Source: Deltaproteobacteria bacterium | GTDB lineage: Bacteria; Desulfobacterota; DSM-4660; Desulfatiglandales; HGW-15 | NCBI GenBank assembly: GCA_020060215.1 | Contig: JAGVAP010000053.1 | Coordinates: forward strand, 90,342-154,341 | Direction: 5' to 3' | Length of the DNA stretch: 64,000 bases | Shown: one piece after another, positions 32,731 to 40,990 of the stretch | Numbering within the stretch: position 1 is the first letter of the stretch | How the letters are laid out: each line of letters opens with the position of its first letter | The notes under the pieces: model-generated | Databases searched by the model: none | Seen by the model: only the letters and a program-made list of their open reading frames with translations | Told to the model about the DNA's origin: nothing | Translations under genes and position numbers: made by a program

Positions 32731-33504
32731 TCACGCAAAGCTCTTGATCATGGAGCCGACAAGCAGGTTCCAGCCGTCCACCAGGACAAAGAGCATCAGT
32801 TTGAATGGAAGGGACACCATGAAGGGGGGGAGCATCATCATCCCCATGGACAGGAGCACGCTGGCCACCACCATATCGATCACCAGGAAGGGGATGTAGA
32901 TCAGAAAGCCTATCTCGAAGGCCGTCTTGAGCTCGCTGATGACGAAGGAGGAGATCAGCACGGTCGTGGGAATCTCTTCGAGCGTCTGAGGTTTCTTGGT
33001 CTTGGAGATGTTCATGAACAGCGAAAGGTCCTTTTTCCGGGTCTGCTTGAACATGAAGTCCCGCACGGGGTCCAGGGCCTTCTTGATCGCCTCCTCTTGT
33101 GAGATCTCCTCGTCCAGATAGGGTCTCAGGGCTTCGCTGTGGATCTGCTGGTATACGGGCGTCATGAGAAAGAAGGTCAGCAGGAGGGCCAGTCCGATCA
33201 GGATCTGGTTGGGAGGCATCTGCTGGGTCCCCAGGGCATGGCGGAGCATGGAGAAGACCACGGCCAGCCTCGTGAACGACGTCATCATGACCAGGATGGC
33301 CGGGGCGAGGGAGAGCACGGTCATGAGGAAAAGGATCTGGAGCAGCACCGAGACCTGCTGGGGCTTGTCGGCCTGTTCGAGTCCGATCCTCAAGGATGGA
33401 AGCGACGGCCCGCTCTGCGCAAACAGGGGAGAGGCCCAAAGCGCTCCCGTCAGGACCGCCCCGAGGAGGAGAACCGCCAGGGTTCTCTGATCAAGCCGCG
33501 CCAT
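32731..33504 (-). CDS. fliP: Flagellar export gate protein FliP
   Basis: 257 aa from the ATG at 33504. An N-terminal signal-type segment (cleavage near LFAQS) is followed by FliP blocks: LSLAPAILVMMTSFTRLAVV, LRHALGTQQMPPNQILIGLA and VIDMVVASVLLSMGMMMLPP. An ATG 18 bp upstream (33522) is also possible; the internal one has GAGGAAAG directly before it, while the first has no good site. Either way it overlaps the end of fliO. FliP forms the core ring of the export gate. Confidence 0.95.
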   Translation of the reverse strand: MARLDQRTLAVLLLGAVLTGALWASPLFAQSGPSLPSLRIGLEQADKPQQVSVLLQILFLMTVLSLAPAILVMMTSFTRLAVVFSMLRHALGTQQMPPNQILIGLALLLTFFLMTPVYQQIHSEALRPYLDEEISQEEAIKKALDPVRDFMFKQTRKKDLSLFMNISKTKKPQTLEEIPTTVLISSFVISELKTAFEIGFLIYIPFLVIDMVVASVLLSMGMMMLPPFMVSLPFKLMLFVLVDGWNLLVGSMIKSFA

Positions 33505-33886
33505 CTTTCCTCGATGTGCCATGATTCCGCCAGGGGTGCAGAAGCCCCGTCATCGCGAAGAGCTCCTGAAAGGTCTTTCCCTTCTGTGCAGCCGCGCGGC
33601 CATGCTCTTCCGCCGCCGGGGGTTTCTCCATGCTGGAGATCAGGGTCACGCTCTCCGTACCCACCCCCACGATCAGCCACTGACCGGAGAATTCAACGAG
33701 GGCCAGGGCCCTCTTGGGCGCCAGGGTCAGAGTCCCCAGGAGACACATCTCCGGGACCTGGGAGAACCCCGAAGACCTCCTGAGCCTCAGCCTCTTGGCC
33801 AGGTAAAAGAGGAGCAGGATCAGCCCGAGGACCGCCATGAGGGACCCGACCATTCTCAAGGACATGCTTCCGAATTCCGATGTCAA
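33491..33886 (-). CDS. fliO: Flagellar export gate accessory protein FliO
   Basis: 131 aa with one N-terminal membrane helix (about 12-28) followed by KRLRLRR and a small soluble domain containing LGTLTLAPKRALALVEFSGQWLIVGV, the FliO/FliZ signature. FliO helps assemble the FliP ring. It lies between fliN and fliP and overlaps the fliP start, which is the usual fliNOPQR order. Confidence 0.9.
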   Translation of the reverse strand: MTSEFGSMSLRMVGSLMAVLGLILLLFYLAKRLRLRRSSGFSQVPEMCLLGTLTLAPKRALALVEFSGQWLIVGVGTESVTLISSMEKPPAAEEHGRAAAQKGKTFQELFAMTGLLHPWRNHGTSRKDGAA

Positions 33887-33958
33887 CGCTCCACCTCGTC
33901 GCTTCCTCGGACAATCCCGGGGTTTGAGGAGAGACTCCTCCCGTCCGCGCCCCCTACC

Positions 33959-34315
33959 TCAGGTGAGGGTCTTCACCCGGTCCCCGGGACTGATGACGTT
34001 GGTCAGGCGGATCCCGAACTTGTCGTTCACCACCACCACTTCGCCATGGGCCATGAGTTTCTTGTTCACAAAGATCTCCAGGGGTTGGTCCGTGGATTTG
34101 TTCAGCTCCACGACCGAACCCTGGCTGAGCTTCAGCAGGTCTCCAATGGAGATCTTGGTCTTCCCGAGCTCGACCGAGATCTCCAGGGGGATGTCCAGCA
34201 GGAAGTCCAGATTCTGAGGACTGCCGGTCTCCTCCTGGCCCGGCTGGATATCGGCCAGCGTGACCTCCCTCGCCCCGGCTTGAGCCCCCTCCGAATTTTT
34301 CTCCTCTTGAGCCAT
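33959..34315 (-). CDS. fliN: Flagellar motor switch protein FliN
   Basis: 118 aa. A flexible acidic N-terminus of about 35 residues precedes the SpoA domain: LLDIPLEISVELGKTKISIGDLLKLSQGSVVEL and VVNDKFGIRLTNVISPGDR. No CheC-type phosphatase domain is present, so it is FliN rather than FliY. FliN forms the lower C ring with FliM and binds export cargo via FliH. It follows fliM by 33 bp. Confidence 0.96.
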   Translation of the reverse strand: MAQEEKNSEGAQAGAREVTLADIQPGQEETGSPQNLDFLLDIPLEISVELGKTKISIGDLLKLSQGSVVELNKSTDQPLEIFVNKKLMAHGEVVVVNDKFGIRLTNVISPGDRVKTLT

Positions 34316-34348
34316 TCCAACCTCTCCTCCGGAACCCGGTGTTATCGT

Positions 34349-35365
34349 CTACCCTTGCATGGTGCGTCTCTGCTCACACCGCTCCGCAGCCTCCGTCTGA
34401 ACGGTCTGCTCCACCTTGAACACCTTTCGATTGTGGTGCCGGCCCACGAACCCCTCGTACTTGGGGATCCCTTCCACCGCCGCGATGACAGGGTCCCTGA
34501 AGTTGTTCTCCAGGACCAGGATGTCCCCCGCCCTCAGGTTCTGGAGCTGTTTCACGGAGAGGAACGTGCGGCCCAGCTGGACGCTCATCTCCACCTCCAC
34601 CGGCCTGATCATCTGCCGGATGGCGTTCGACCAGGTCGGATCGGTTGCGGACTCCTCGCTCAGGTACGCCCCGGCCAGCTTCTGGCGGATCGGCTGGAAT
34701 GAGGAGATAGGGATGCATAACAGGATCTTCCCCAGGGGCTTGTTCAATTCCACCTCGAACTTCGTCGACACCAGCAGCTCCTCCGGCGGGACCACGTTCA
34801 CGGCAAGGGGGTTGCTCTCGGACCGTACGAACTCGGTCTTGATCGGATAGATCTCCTCCCACGCCTCGGTCAGGTTGATGAGCGCGAGCTGCACCACCTT
34901 TTCCACCACCCTTTTCTCGATGGGGGTGAAGTCCCTTCCCTCGATCTTGGTGGATCCGGTCCCGCTTCCACCGAAAAAGGCCTCGACGAGGCTGAAGACC
35001 AGACGGCTCTCCATCACGAGCATCCCAACGCCCCTGAGCGGATCGATCTTGAAGAGGTGCATGCTGGTCGGAACGGGAAGGCCTTTCTGGAACTCCATGA
35101 ACTTGACGGTCTCCACGGGTTCAGGGCTGATGTCCAGAAACTTGCGCAGGATGCTCGAGAGGCTGGCCCTGATCCTCTGGCAGAAGCGCGCGTTGACGAC
35201 ATCCAGGAGAGGCATGCTCGCCCGGATATTCCTGCCCATGGATCTCCAGTCCAGGCTTTCGAGAGAGGACTCCACCTCATCCGGTTTCTGTTCGCTCTCG
35301 ATATCGCCGGTATCCAGCCCTTTGAGCAGGGCATCCACTTCATCTTGTGAAAGCAGCTTGCTCAT
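34349..35365 (-). CDS. fliM: Flagellar motor switch protein FliM
   Basis: 338 aa. The N-terminal LLSQDEVDALLKGL is the CheY-binding peptide. The middle CheC-like domain has the GGSGTG turn (FFGGSGTGSTKIEGRDFTPIE-type sequence), which contacts FliG. A SpoA domain closes the protein (LGRTFLSVKQLQNLRAGDIL). The start overlaps the fliL stop as ATGA. FliM couples phospho-CheY binding to reversal. Confidence 0.96.
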   Translation of the reverse strand: MSKLLSQDEVDALLKGLDTGDIESEQKPDEVESSLESLDWRSMGRNIRASMPLLDVVNARFCQRIRASLSSILRKFLDISPEPVETVKFMEFQKGLPVPTSMHLFKIDPLRGVGMLVMESRLVFSLVEAFFGGSGTGSTKIEGRDFTPIEKRVVEKVVQLALINLTEAWEEIYPIKTEFVRSESNPLAVNVVPPEELLVSTKFEVELNKPLGKILLCIPISSFQPIRQKLAGAYLSEESATDPTWSNAIRQMIRPVEVEMSVQLGRTFLSVKQLQNLRAGDILVLENNFRDPVIAAVEGIPKYEGFVGRHHNRKVFKVEQTVQTEAAERCEQRRTMQG

Positions 35366-35886
35366 TGCACGATGAACTCGGTGAAATAGATGTTCGTGAT
35401 CTTGCCCGTCTTGAGATACTGATTCAGCATGGCCATGATCTCCGCGCGAAGCTGCATCTTCCCGTCCAGCGTGCTGATGTCCTCGTAGTTCTTGCTGCTC
35501 AGGGTCGTGAGGATCGTGTCGCGCAGTTGCGGCAGCCTCTTGTCGATCTCGGGCAGCGATTTCTCGTCGCTCATTTCGAGGTCCATCTTGACCTTCAGGT
35601 ATCGCTTCCCAAGGGGATCCGCCAGGTTGACGATGAAGGTGTCCATGGAGCGGATCGGCCCGATCTCAATCGCTTTCGGCGCCCCCTGGGCTGCGTGGAC
35701 CTTCTTCCTCTCCTTGCCCCCTCCCTTGAGCATGCCCGAGTTCCAGACGTAGAACCCGGCCCCACCGAGCACCACGACCGCCGCCAGGGCGATGATGAGC
35801 ATCTTGGGAGACTTGCCTCCGGGTTTTGCGGTTTGCTCCCCCTCGATCTTCTCTTCCTCTTTTTCCTTGCGTTCTTCTTTTGCCAT
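35362..35886 (-). CDS. fliL: Flagellar basal-body-associated protein FliL
   Basis: 174 aa. A charged N-terminus is followed by a transmembrane helix (about 29-49), a linker, and the FliL domain: DTFIVNLADPLGKRYLKVKMDLEMS, EIDKRLPQLRDTILTTLSSKNYEDIS and the terminal ITNIYFTEFIVQ. FliL rings surround the stator in the motor. Canonical position directly upstream of fliM, following motA by about 60 bp. Two more FliL-like proteins may exist at 8141 and 24739. Confidence 0.95.
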   Translation of the reverse strand: MAKEERKEKEEEKIEGEQTAKPGGKSPKMLIIALAAVVVLGGAGFYVWNSGMLKGGGKERKKVHAAQGAPKAIEIGPIRSMDTFIVNLADPLGKRYLKVKMDLEMSDEKSLPEIDKRLPQLRDTILTTLSSKNYEDISTLDGKMQLRAEIMAMLNQYLKTGKITNIYFTEFIVQ

Positions 35887-35949
35887 TCAGCTCTCCTCAT
35901 CCCCCCTCGGCGGGCCTTAGGAAAGGCCTGCCGGTGTATCCGGTTCCGA

Positions 35950-36714
35950 TCAGTTGAAGGAGGTCTCCCTCAATTCCAAAGGCAGATAGGCATTCAGCTT
36001 CTGCTCGATGATCCTCGGGTTGTCTCCCTTGGCGATGGCGATGATCCCTTCGGTCATCAGCTCCTTCATCATCACCTCCTGGCTGCTCCGGGTCTTGAGC
36101 TTCCCCGCGACGGGCAGACAGAAGAGGTTCGCGAGGATCGCGCCGTAAAAGGTCGTGAGGAGCGCAACGGCCATGGATGGGCCGATGCTGCTCGGGTCGT
36201 CCATGGTCTTCAGCATCTGGACCAGACCGATCAGGGTCCCGATCATCCCCAGGGCGGGGGCGAAGGTGCCCAGGGTCGTAAAGATCTCAGAGCCGAGCTT
36301 GTGTCTCTCCTGGATGGAGATGATCTCCGTCCCCAGGATCTCCCGGATGGAGTTGGGCTCAAGACCGTCCACCGAGAGCTGAAGCCCTTTTTTCATGAAT
36401 TCGTCCCTCATCTCCCCGATGCTGTTTTCGAGGGCCAGGATCCCCTCTCTTCGTGCGGTCCCCGCCAGGGAAACGAAGCTGGAGATCAGGCCATGGACGG
36501 TGTACGCCCTGTGAAAGAACGCATTCTTCACCACCTTCAGCACCCGAAGGATCTCGGGCAGGGGGTAGTTGATCAGGGTCGCCCCGAACGTCCCACCGAG
36601 CACGATCATCAAGGACGGGACATCGAAGAAGAGCACCACGTCCCCGCCCAGCATGATTGCGCTGAAGACCAGCGCGAAAGCACAGACGATTCCTACAACG
36701 GTCGCGACATCCAT
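35950..36714 (-). CDS. motA: Flagellar motor stator protein MotA
   Basis: 254 aa from the ATG at 36714. Four membrane helices are visible: 1-20, around 28-48, and the pair formed by TLGTFAPALGMIGTLIGLVQML and MAVALLTTFYGAILANLFCLPV. These are MotA/PomA motifs, with the long cytoplasmic loop between helices 2 and 3. The short form (~254 aa) is closer to PomA than to E. coli MotA (295 aa), so sodium use is possible but not shown. No motB follows it; fliL is next. Confidence 0.93.
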   Translation of the reverse strand: MDVATVVGIVCAFALVFSAIMLGGDVVLFFDVPSLMIVLGGTFGATLINYPLPEILRVLKVVKNAFFHRAYTVHGLISSFVSLAGTARREGILALENSIGEMRDEFMKKGLQLSVDGLEPNSIREILGTEIISIQERHKLGSEIFTTLGTFAPALGMIGTLIGLVQMLKTMDDPSSIGPSMAVALLTTFYGAILANLFCLPVAGKLKTRSSQEVMMKELMTEGIIAIAKGDNPRIIEQKLNAYLPLELRETSFN

Positions 36715-36757
36715 AGATGGACGCTCTCCTTGTTGAAAAATCCGTGCCCTTGAATGT

Positions 36758-36773
36758 AGCAACGTCTGTGCCA
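36758..36773 (-). promoter_or_regulatory. Predicted sigma-54 promoter of the motA-fliL-fliM block
   Basis: Minus-strand TGGCACAGACGTTGCT, a near-perfect -24/-12 element. Predicted start near 36747; motA ATG at 36714. Confidence 0.88.
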
Positions 36774-36912
36774 CACCGGACGAAGGGGAGAGGAGGGTGA
36801 AACCCGGCGGAAATTCATTGGCTTCCAGGGGGGCCGAAGCGGGGTGGGGGGGCCTGTCCTCTCCTCGTCAGTCAATCCGTTGACGGTAAGAACGGGTCGA
36901 GGAACTGGGATG

Positions 36913-38709
36913 TCAAGCGGCGGCGGTTTCGGCGCTCATGCCGGTCCGGACAAGCGGACGGGACTCGCCCGTGATATAGCGGTCCATGTCCTTTACCTTC
37001 CCCTCGGCCCTGGATATGATCTCCATGCACTTGTCCAGGGACGGGGAATGGCCGTCTGCGCTCCTGTAGATCAGCCCGGCCAGGTCGATCACCTCGTTCA
37101 TGAGGTAGGGCTTCCGCAAGGGGTCGTTCTGGAGCCTTCGAAGCACCTCGTCGAGGAAGGAGACGACCCGTCGGCGGTCCGGGGAATGCATGCCCATCCA
37201 TTTCCGGACCCTCCGCTTTGCAGTCCTGAAGAAGGGCGTCCAGGCGGAACTCGCCCCCTCGGGGAAAGGAGGCCCGGCAGGGGAAAGCCCTCCCCGCATG
37301 ATCTCCATGAACTCCTTCACCCCTCCCGCAGCCCGGCCTTCGAAGACCCTGGCCTCCAGCTCCTCGGGACGAATGGAACAGCTCCCGCGGATCGGCAGAC
37401 CTCCTCCGTAGAGATCGTACACCGGTATGGATATCCCTTCCAGGTCTCTCCCCAGCTCTCGAAGGGACGTCAGGTAGGGTTGGGCCGTGAACACGACGTC
37501 CCCAGCCCGGTTCTTGGTCCTGATGTGCATCCTCGGGTCGAACCGGAAATCCTCCAGTGCAGCGGGATGGTTTTCCGCATGGGTCCTGGACCCCGCCCAG
37601 GAGAAATCCTGGCCCGCGAGGAGCAGTCTGTCTACCCCGCACCATCTCAGGAACCGCACCAGGGCGACGCCGACATTGCCGCCGACATCCAGGACCGGTT
37701 CCTTTTCCAGTTCTGCGTGACAGGCCAGACCGACCCTCGTCCAGATCGGGATCGTGGGCCCGGGGTACTTCTCAATGACCTCGGGGCAGGCCGTCGTCGA
37801 GTAGACAAGGGGAATCCCCTTCGCCCACTGCCTGTCGAGACGCTCGTAGACCCTGAGCAGAGAAGCGCTGGCATCGATGATCATCGCGAAGTGGGGCTGC
37901 AGCCCGTAGGCCTGCAGGGCGGGGAGGGCCTGAAAAGAGGTGGCGATGAGTCCCCTCTCACGAAAAGGCACAAGGGCGGGGGCTGACTTCTCCAGGGAGG
38001 GACCGGCCCCGAGAACGATCCCGGCCATCCCCCGGGCCTTTCCGCCCAGGGCGCCGGGGGTGGGCTCCATCGCGGCCCTCTTTAGATTCTGCAGCTCATT
38101 GAGGATCATCCGTTCCTGATGCAAGCGGACCGTCTGCACGTTGATTCGGAGATCCTCCAGCATCTCCTTGCATCTCCCCGTCCACGCCGCGTATTCCGGC
38201 CCGAGCTGCAGACTCGGGAGGTCCGATTTCAGAGAGATCTTCCCGAACAGGCACGGCAACACCAGCCTGGAGAGCGTCTCGCGAACCCTGCGGAGGTCGG
38301 GGGGTAGAAAGAGGAGCTTCCGGGTCTCCAGGAAAGGCCGGTAATCGGTATGTCCCAGACAGGCCAGGAGCAGCTCTGCGCTGGGCTCGAGGACCAGCAT
38401 CTGGTGACCGCAGGGGAGCTTGGGCAGGAGGTAGTTGATCCCATAGCCCAGGTTGCTTCCGACCACGACGTTGACGCCCGATTCGGACGGCCCCGGGATG
38501 CGCCACTCCTTGTACACCGCCCAGGGGCTGAGGGGGCCGAAAAGCCGCTTCCCCGTGGGCAGGATCCAGTCCAGGAGCCCTTTGCTGTTCCGCACCAGCT
38601 TGTCCGAAGGGCCCAGGGAAGAGAGCCGCTCTTTCAACCATGCGTGGATCGATGGATTCTCTTTCTCCAGTGCGTCCAGATTCCTCTGCAGAAATGGATA
38701 CGGTGTCAT
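36913..38709 (-). CDS. maf: Motility accessory factor (Maf/DUF115) glycosyltransferase
   Basis: 598 aa. The central third (about 225-400) fits the MAF_flag10/DUF115 fold: GIVLGAGPSLEKSAPAL is the nucleotide-sugar-binding glycine loop, and DVGGNVGVALVRFL with LLLAGQDFSWAGSRTHAE are later conserved blocks. Maf enzymes transfer nonulosonic acids (pseudaminic or legionaminic acid) to flagellin. No sugar-synthesis (pse/leg) genes or flagellin gene are in the window, so donor and target are inferred. It lies after the flgE terminator hairpin and before the motA promoter. Confidence 0.88.
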   Translation of the reverse strand: MTPYPFLQRNLDALEKENPSIHAWLKERLSSLGPSDKLVRNSKGLLDWILPTGKRLFGPLSPWAVYKEWRIPGPSESGVNVVVGSNLGYGINYLLPKLPCGHQMLVLEPSAELLLACLGHTDYRPFLETRKLLFLPPDLRRVRETLSRLVLPCLFGKISLKSDLPSLQLGPEYAAWTGRCKEMLEDLRINVQTVRLHQERMILNELQNLKRAAMEPTPGALGGKARGMAGIVLGAGPSLEKSAPALVPFRERGLIATSFQALPALQAYGLQPHFAMIIDASASLLRVYERLDRQWAKGIPLVYSTTACPEVIEKYPGPTIPIWTRVGLACHAELEKEPVLDVGGNVGVALVRFLRWCGVDRLLLAGQDFSWAGSRTHAENHPAALEDFRFDPRMHIRTKNRAGDVVFTAQPYLTSLRELGRDLEGISIPVYDLYGGGLPIRGSCSIRPEELEARVFEGRAAGGVKEFMEIMRGGLSPAGPPFPEGASSAWTPFFRTAKRRVRKWMGMHSPDRRRVVSFLDEVLRRLQNDPLRKPYLMNEVIDLAGLIYRSADGHSPSLDKCMEIISRAEGKVKDMDRYITGESRPLVRTGMSAETAAA

Positions 38710-38710
38710 A

Positions 38711-38759
38711 AAAATGGCCTCTTTCGGAGGCTGGGGGCAAAAAGGGTTTGCCTCCAGCC
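38711..38759 (-). terminator. Terminator-like double hairpin between flgE and maf
   Basis: A 13-bp stem (GGCTGGGGGCAAA at 38729-38741 with TTTGCCTCCAGCC at 38747-38759, one G-T pair) overlaps by 3 bp a second hairpin (GCCTC/GAGGC, 38717-38731). On the minus strand the second is followed by ATTTTT directly before the maf ATG. The two stems cannot both form fully. Confidence 0.65.
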
Positions 38760-38806
38760 TAAAGTGAGCGGTGCGAACGCTCCTCCGACCTCGAACGCTC
38801 AGCCGC

Positions 38807-40207
38807 CTACCGTTTGAGGTTGATGAGTTCCTGCAGCATCTGGTCCACCACGGTGATGATCTTGGAGTTGGCCTGGAACCCCCGCTGGGTCGAGATCATC
38901 TTGACGAACTCGGTCGCCATGTCCACGTTGGACTGCTCCAGGGAGTTGGGGGCGATATTCCCCAAGCCGTTGGTCCCGGGCCTGTTCGTGATCGCGTCCC
39001 CGCTTTCCCGGGTGGCCATGTAGAGATTCCCGCCCTGTTTGTAGAGCCCCTGCTCGCTGGTGAACTTCGCCAGGGCCACCCTGTACAGGGGGAGGAGCTG
39101 CCCGTTCGAGTATGTCCCTGTGATGATCCCGTCCACATCCACGTTGACGCCCTGGAGGTCCCCGGCGCCGTAGCCGTTGGCGGACTGGAAGGTGGTGGTG
39201 GAGGCCCGCGCGAACTGGGTCGTGGAGAGGGAGCTGTTGACAAAGGCCGATCCGTCCCACCGGGATCCGAAATCGAGTGCAATGGACATCGCGCTTCCGT
39301 CGATGAACTCCGGCGTGAAGGCGTAGTAGCCGTTCACCATGTTGCCGGAGCTCAAGGTGGTCCAGGTGCCGTCCCCGTCGTTCAGATCCATGTCGATGTC
39401 GGTGATGACGCCGGACCCGGAATTGAAGGTGATCACCCCCCTGGCCAGGAGTCCGGTGGAGGCGGTGGATGTGATGGTGCGATTGTCTTCATCGGGGTTG
39501 CAGGTCACGATGAACTCATAGGTACCGGAGGTATTCCCCTTGTCGAAGTAGACGGTGACGTCGTGGGTGCTGCCCAGGGAGTCATAGGCCTTGAGGGTGG
39601 TCTGGTACTCGTAGGCGGATTCACCGATGGGGGTGGCCGCTCCGCCGTTCCAGGCCGTAGCCAGCGCATTGGCTCCCACGCTGTTGTCGTCCCCGTCCGA
39701 GTCCAGGTTCACGATGATCTTGACCGTGTCGGTTTCATCGGGGGGCGATGTGAACGAGCTCAGGAGAATATCCTCGATGGAGCCGACATCTTCACCGTTC
39801 TCATCGAGTTCCCATCCCTGCAGCACATATCCTTCGGGATTGATCAGGTAGCCGTCCTTGTCGAACCGGAAGTTCCCCGCCCTGGAATAGAAGAGGTTGT
39901 CGCTGGCGCTCTCCCTCAGGACAAAGAACCCGTCCCCGCCGATGGCGAGATCCGTGGTGTTGCCGGTCGATTCAAAGGAACCCTGCTCAAAGGAGCTGTA
40001 GATATCGCCGAGGGCCGTGCCCCTGCCGACCTGGGACGTCCCGGACATGGTGGAGGTGGCCTGGCTGAGCAGGTCCTGGAAGGTAAAGGTGCTGCTCTTG
40101 AACCCCACCGTATTGACATTGGCGATGTTGTCGCCCACGATCTGCATCGCATTTCCAAGGGTGCTCAACCCGCTGATCCCCGAGAAGAGAGCGCTTGAGA
40201 GTGCCAT
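38807..40207 (-). CDS. flgE: Flagellar hook protein FlgE
   Basis: 466 aa from the ATG at 40207, with CAGGAGG upstream; a longer form to 40369 is non-conserved. The N-terminus MALSSALFSGISGLSTLGNAMQ, the GDNIANVNTVGFKSS motif, and the C-terminus SNVDMATEFVKMISTQRGFQANSK are diagnostic. The middle is a variable, Ser/Thr/Asp-rich beta domain. FlgE polymerises into the hook under the FlgD cap. It ends 47 bp before the terminator hairpin. Confidence 0.97.
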   Translation of the reverse strand: MALSSALFSGISGLSTLGNAMQIVGDNIANVNTVGFKSSTFTFQDLLSQATSTMSGTSQVGRGTALGDIYSSFEQGSFESTGNTTDLAIGGDGFFVLRESASDNLFYSRAGNFRFDKDGYLINPEGYVLQGWELDENGEDVGSIEDILLSSFTSPPDETDTVKIIVNLDSDGDDNSVGANALATAWNGGAATPIGESAYEYQTTLKAYDSLGSTHDVTVYFDKGNTSGTYEFIVTCNPDEDNRTITSTASTGLLARGVITFNSGSGVITDIDMDLNDGDGTWTTLSSGNMVNGYYAFTPEFIDGSAMSIALDFGSRWDGSAFVNSSLSTTQFARASTTTFQSANGYGAGDLQGVNVDVDGIITGTYSNGQLLPLYRVALAKFTSEQGLYKQGGNLYMATRESGDAITNRPGTNGLGNIAPNSLEQSNVDMATEFVKMISTQRGFQANSKIITVVDQMLQELINLKR

Positions 40208-40286
40208 TTCCTTATCCTCCTGTGATCGATTCTGGTTTCCTGACCTGCCCGTCCGTGGACAGGGAACGTCTTCCGCTGCTGCTGGA

Positions 40287-40973
40287 TCAATAGGTTGTTG
40301 TCGACTCGGTGACCGGCGGTTCGGTGATCTCCAACACCTCGCTGAGGGAGACGGGAACCTGTCCGACAAAGAGGCGGGCCGAGCCGTCCTCGAGAGTCAC
40401 GCCGGTGACCTTTCCGTTGATGCGGGGATCGCCGCTCACCAGCTGGCCGGTCGCGGTCCTGGCCACGACGCTGAAGTGATAGGTCCCCGGAGCCTGGAGG
40501 TTCCCCGCCCCGTCATGTCCGTTCCATTCAAAGGAGTGGGAACCCGCCTCGAGGCTGCCCAGGTAGAGGGTGCGGAGGAGATAACCGTCCTCGTTATGGA
40601 TGGTCACCGTACATTCCGCGTTTTCCCCCAGAAGGAAACTCCCTGCGGCGATCTCGCCCTGTTCGAGCTGAAGCGCGTCCCCGTTGGCGACGATCTCCTT
40701 CCCGATGAAGTTGAGCGCCTGAAGCCGGGAGGCGTCGTCCTGAGACGATTTCAGGGTCTGGAGCGTCTCATTGACGTTGAAGAGCTGCTCCAGGCTGCTG
40801 AACTGGGCGAGCTGGGCTGCGAATTCCTGGCCCTGCATGGGGTTGAGGGGATCCTGGTACTTCAGCTGCGCCACGAACATGGTTAGAAAGTCGTCCTTTC
40901 CCAGTTCCTTCGATCTGGCCGCGGCCTTGGACCCGGTGAACGCGGTCCCGCCGACTCCCTGTATGGTCTCCAT
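40287..40973 (-). CDS. flgD: Hook-capping protein FlgD
   Basis: 228 aa. The conserved N-terminal block KDDFLTMFVAQLKYQDPLNPM, with FAAQLAQFSSLEQLFNVN, is followed by a Tudor/FnIII-like part including WNGHDGAGNLQAPGTYHFSV. FlgD caps the growing hook. It follows fliK by 17 bp and precedes flgE by 79 bp, the standard fliK-flgD-flgE set. Confidence 0.95.
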   Translation of the reverse strand: METIQGVGGTAFTGSKAAARSKELGKDDFLTMFVAQLKYQDPLNPMQGQEFAAQLAQFSSLEQLFNVNETLQTLKSSQDDASRLQALNFIGKEIVANGDALQLEQGEIAAGSFLLGENAECTVTIHNEDGYLLRTLYLGSLEAGSHSFEWNGHDGAGNLQAPGTYHFSVVARTATGQLVSGDPRINGKVTGVTLEDGSARLFVGQVPVSLSEVLEITEPPVTESTTTY

Positions 40974-40990
40974 GGTTCCTCCCTCGCGCC

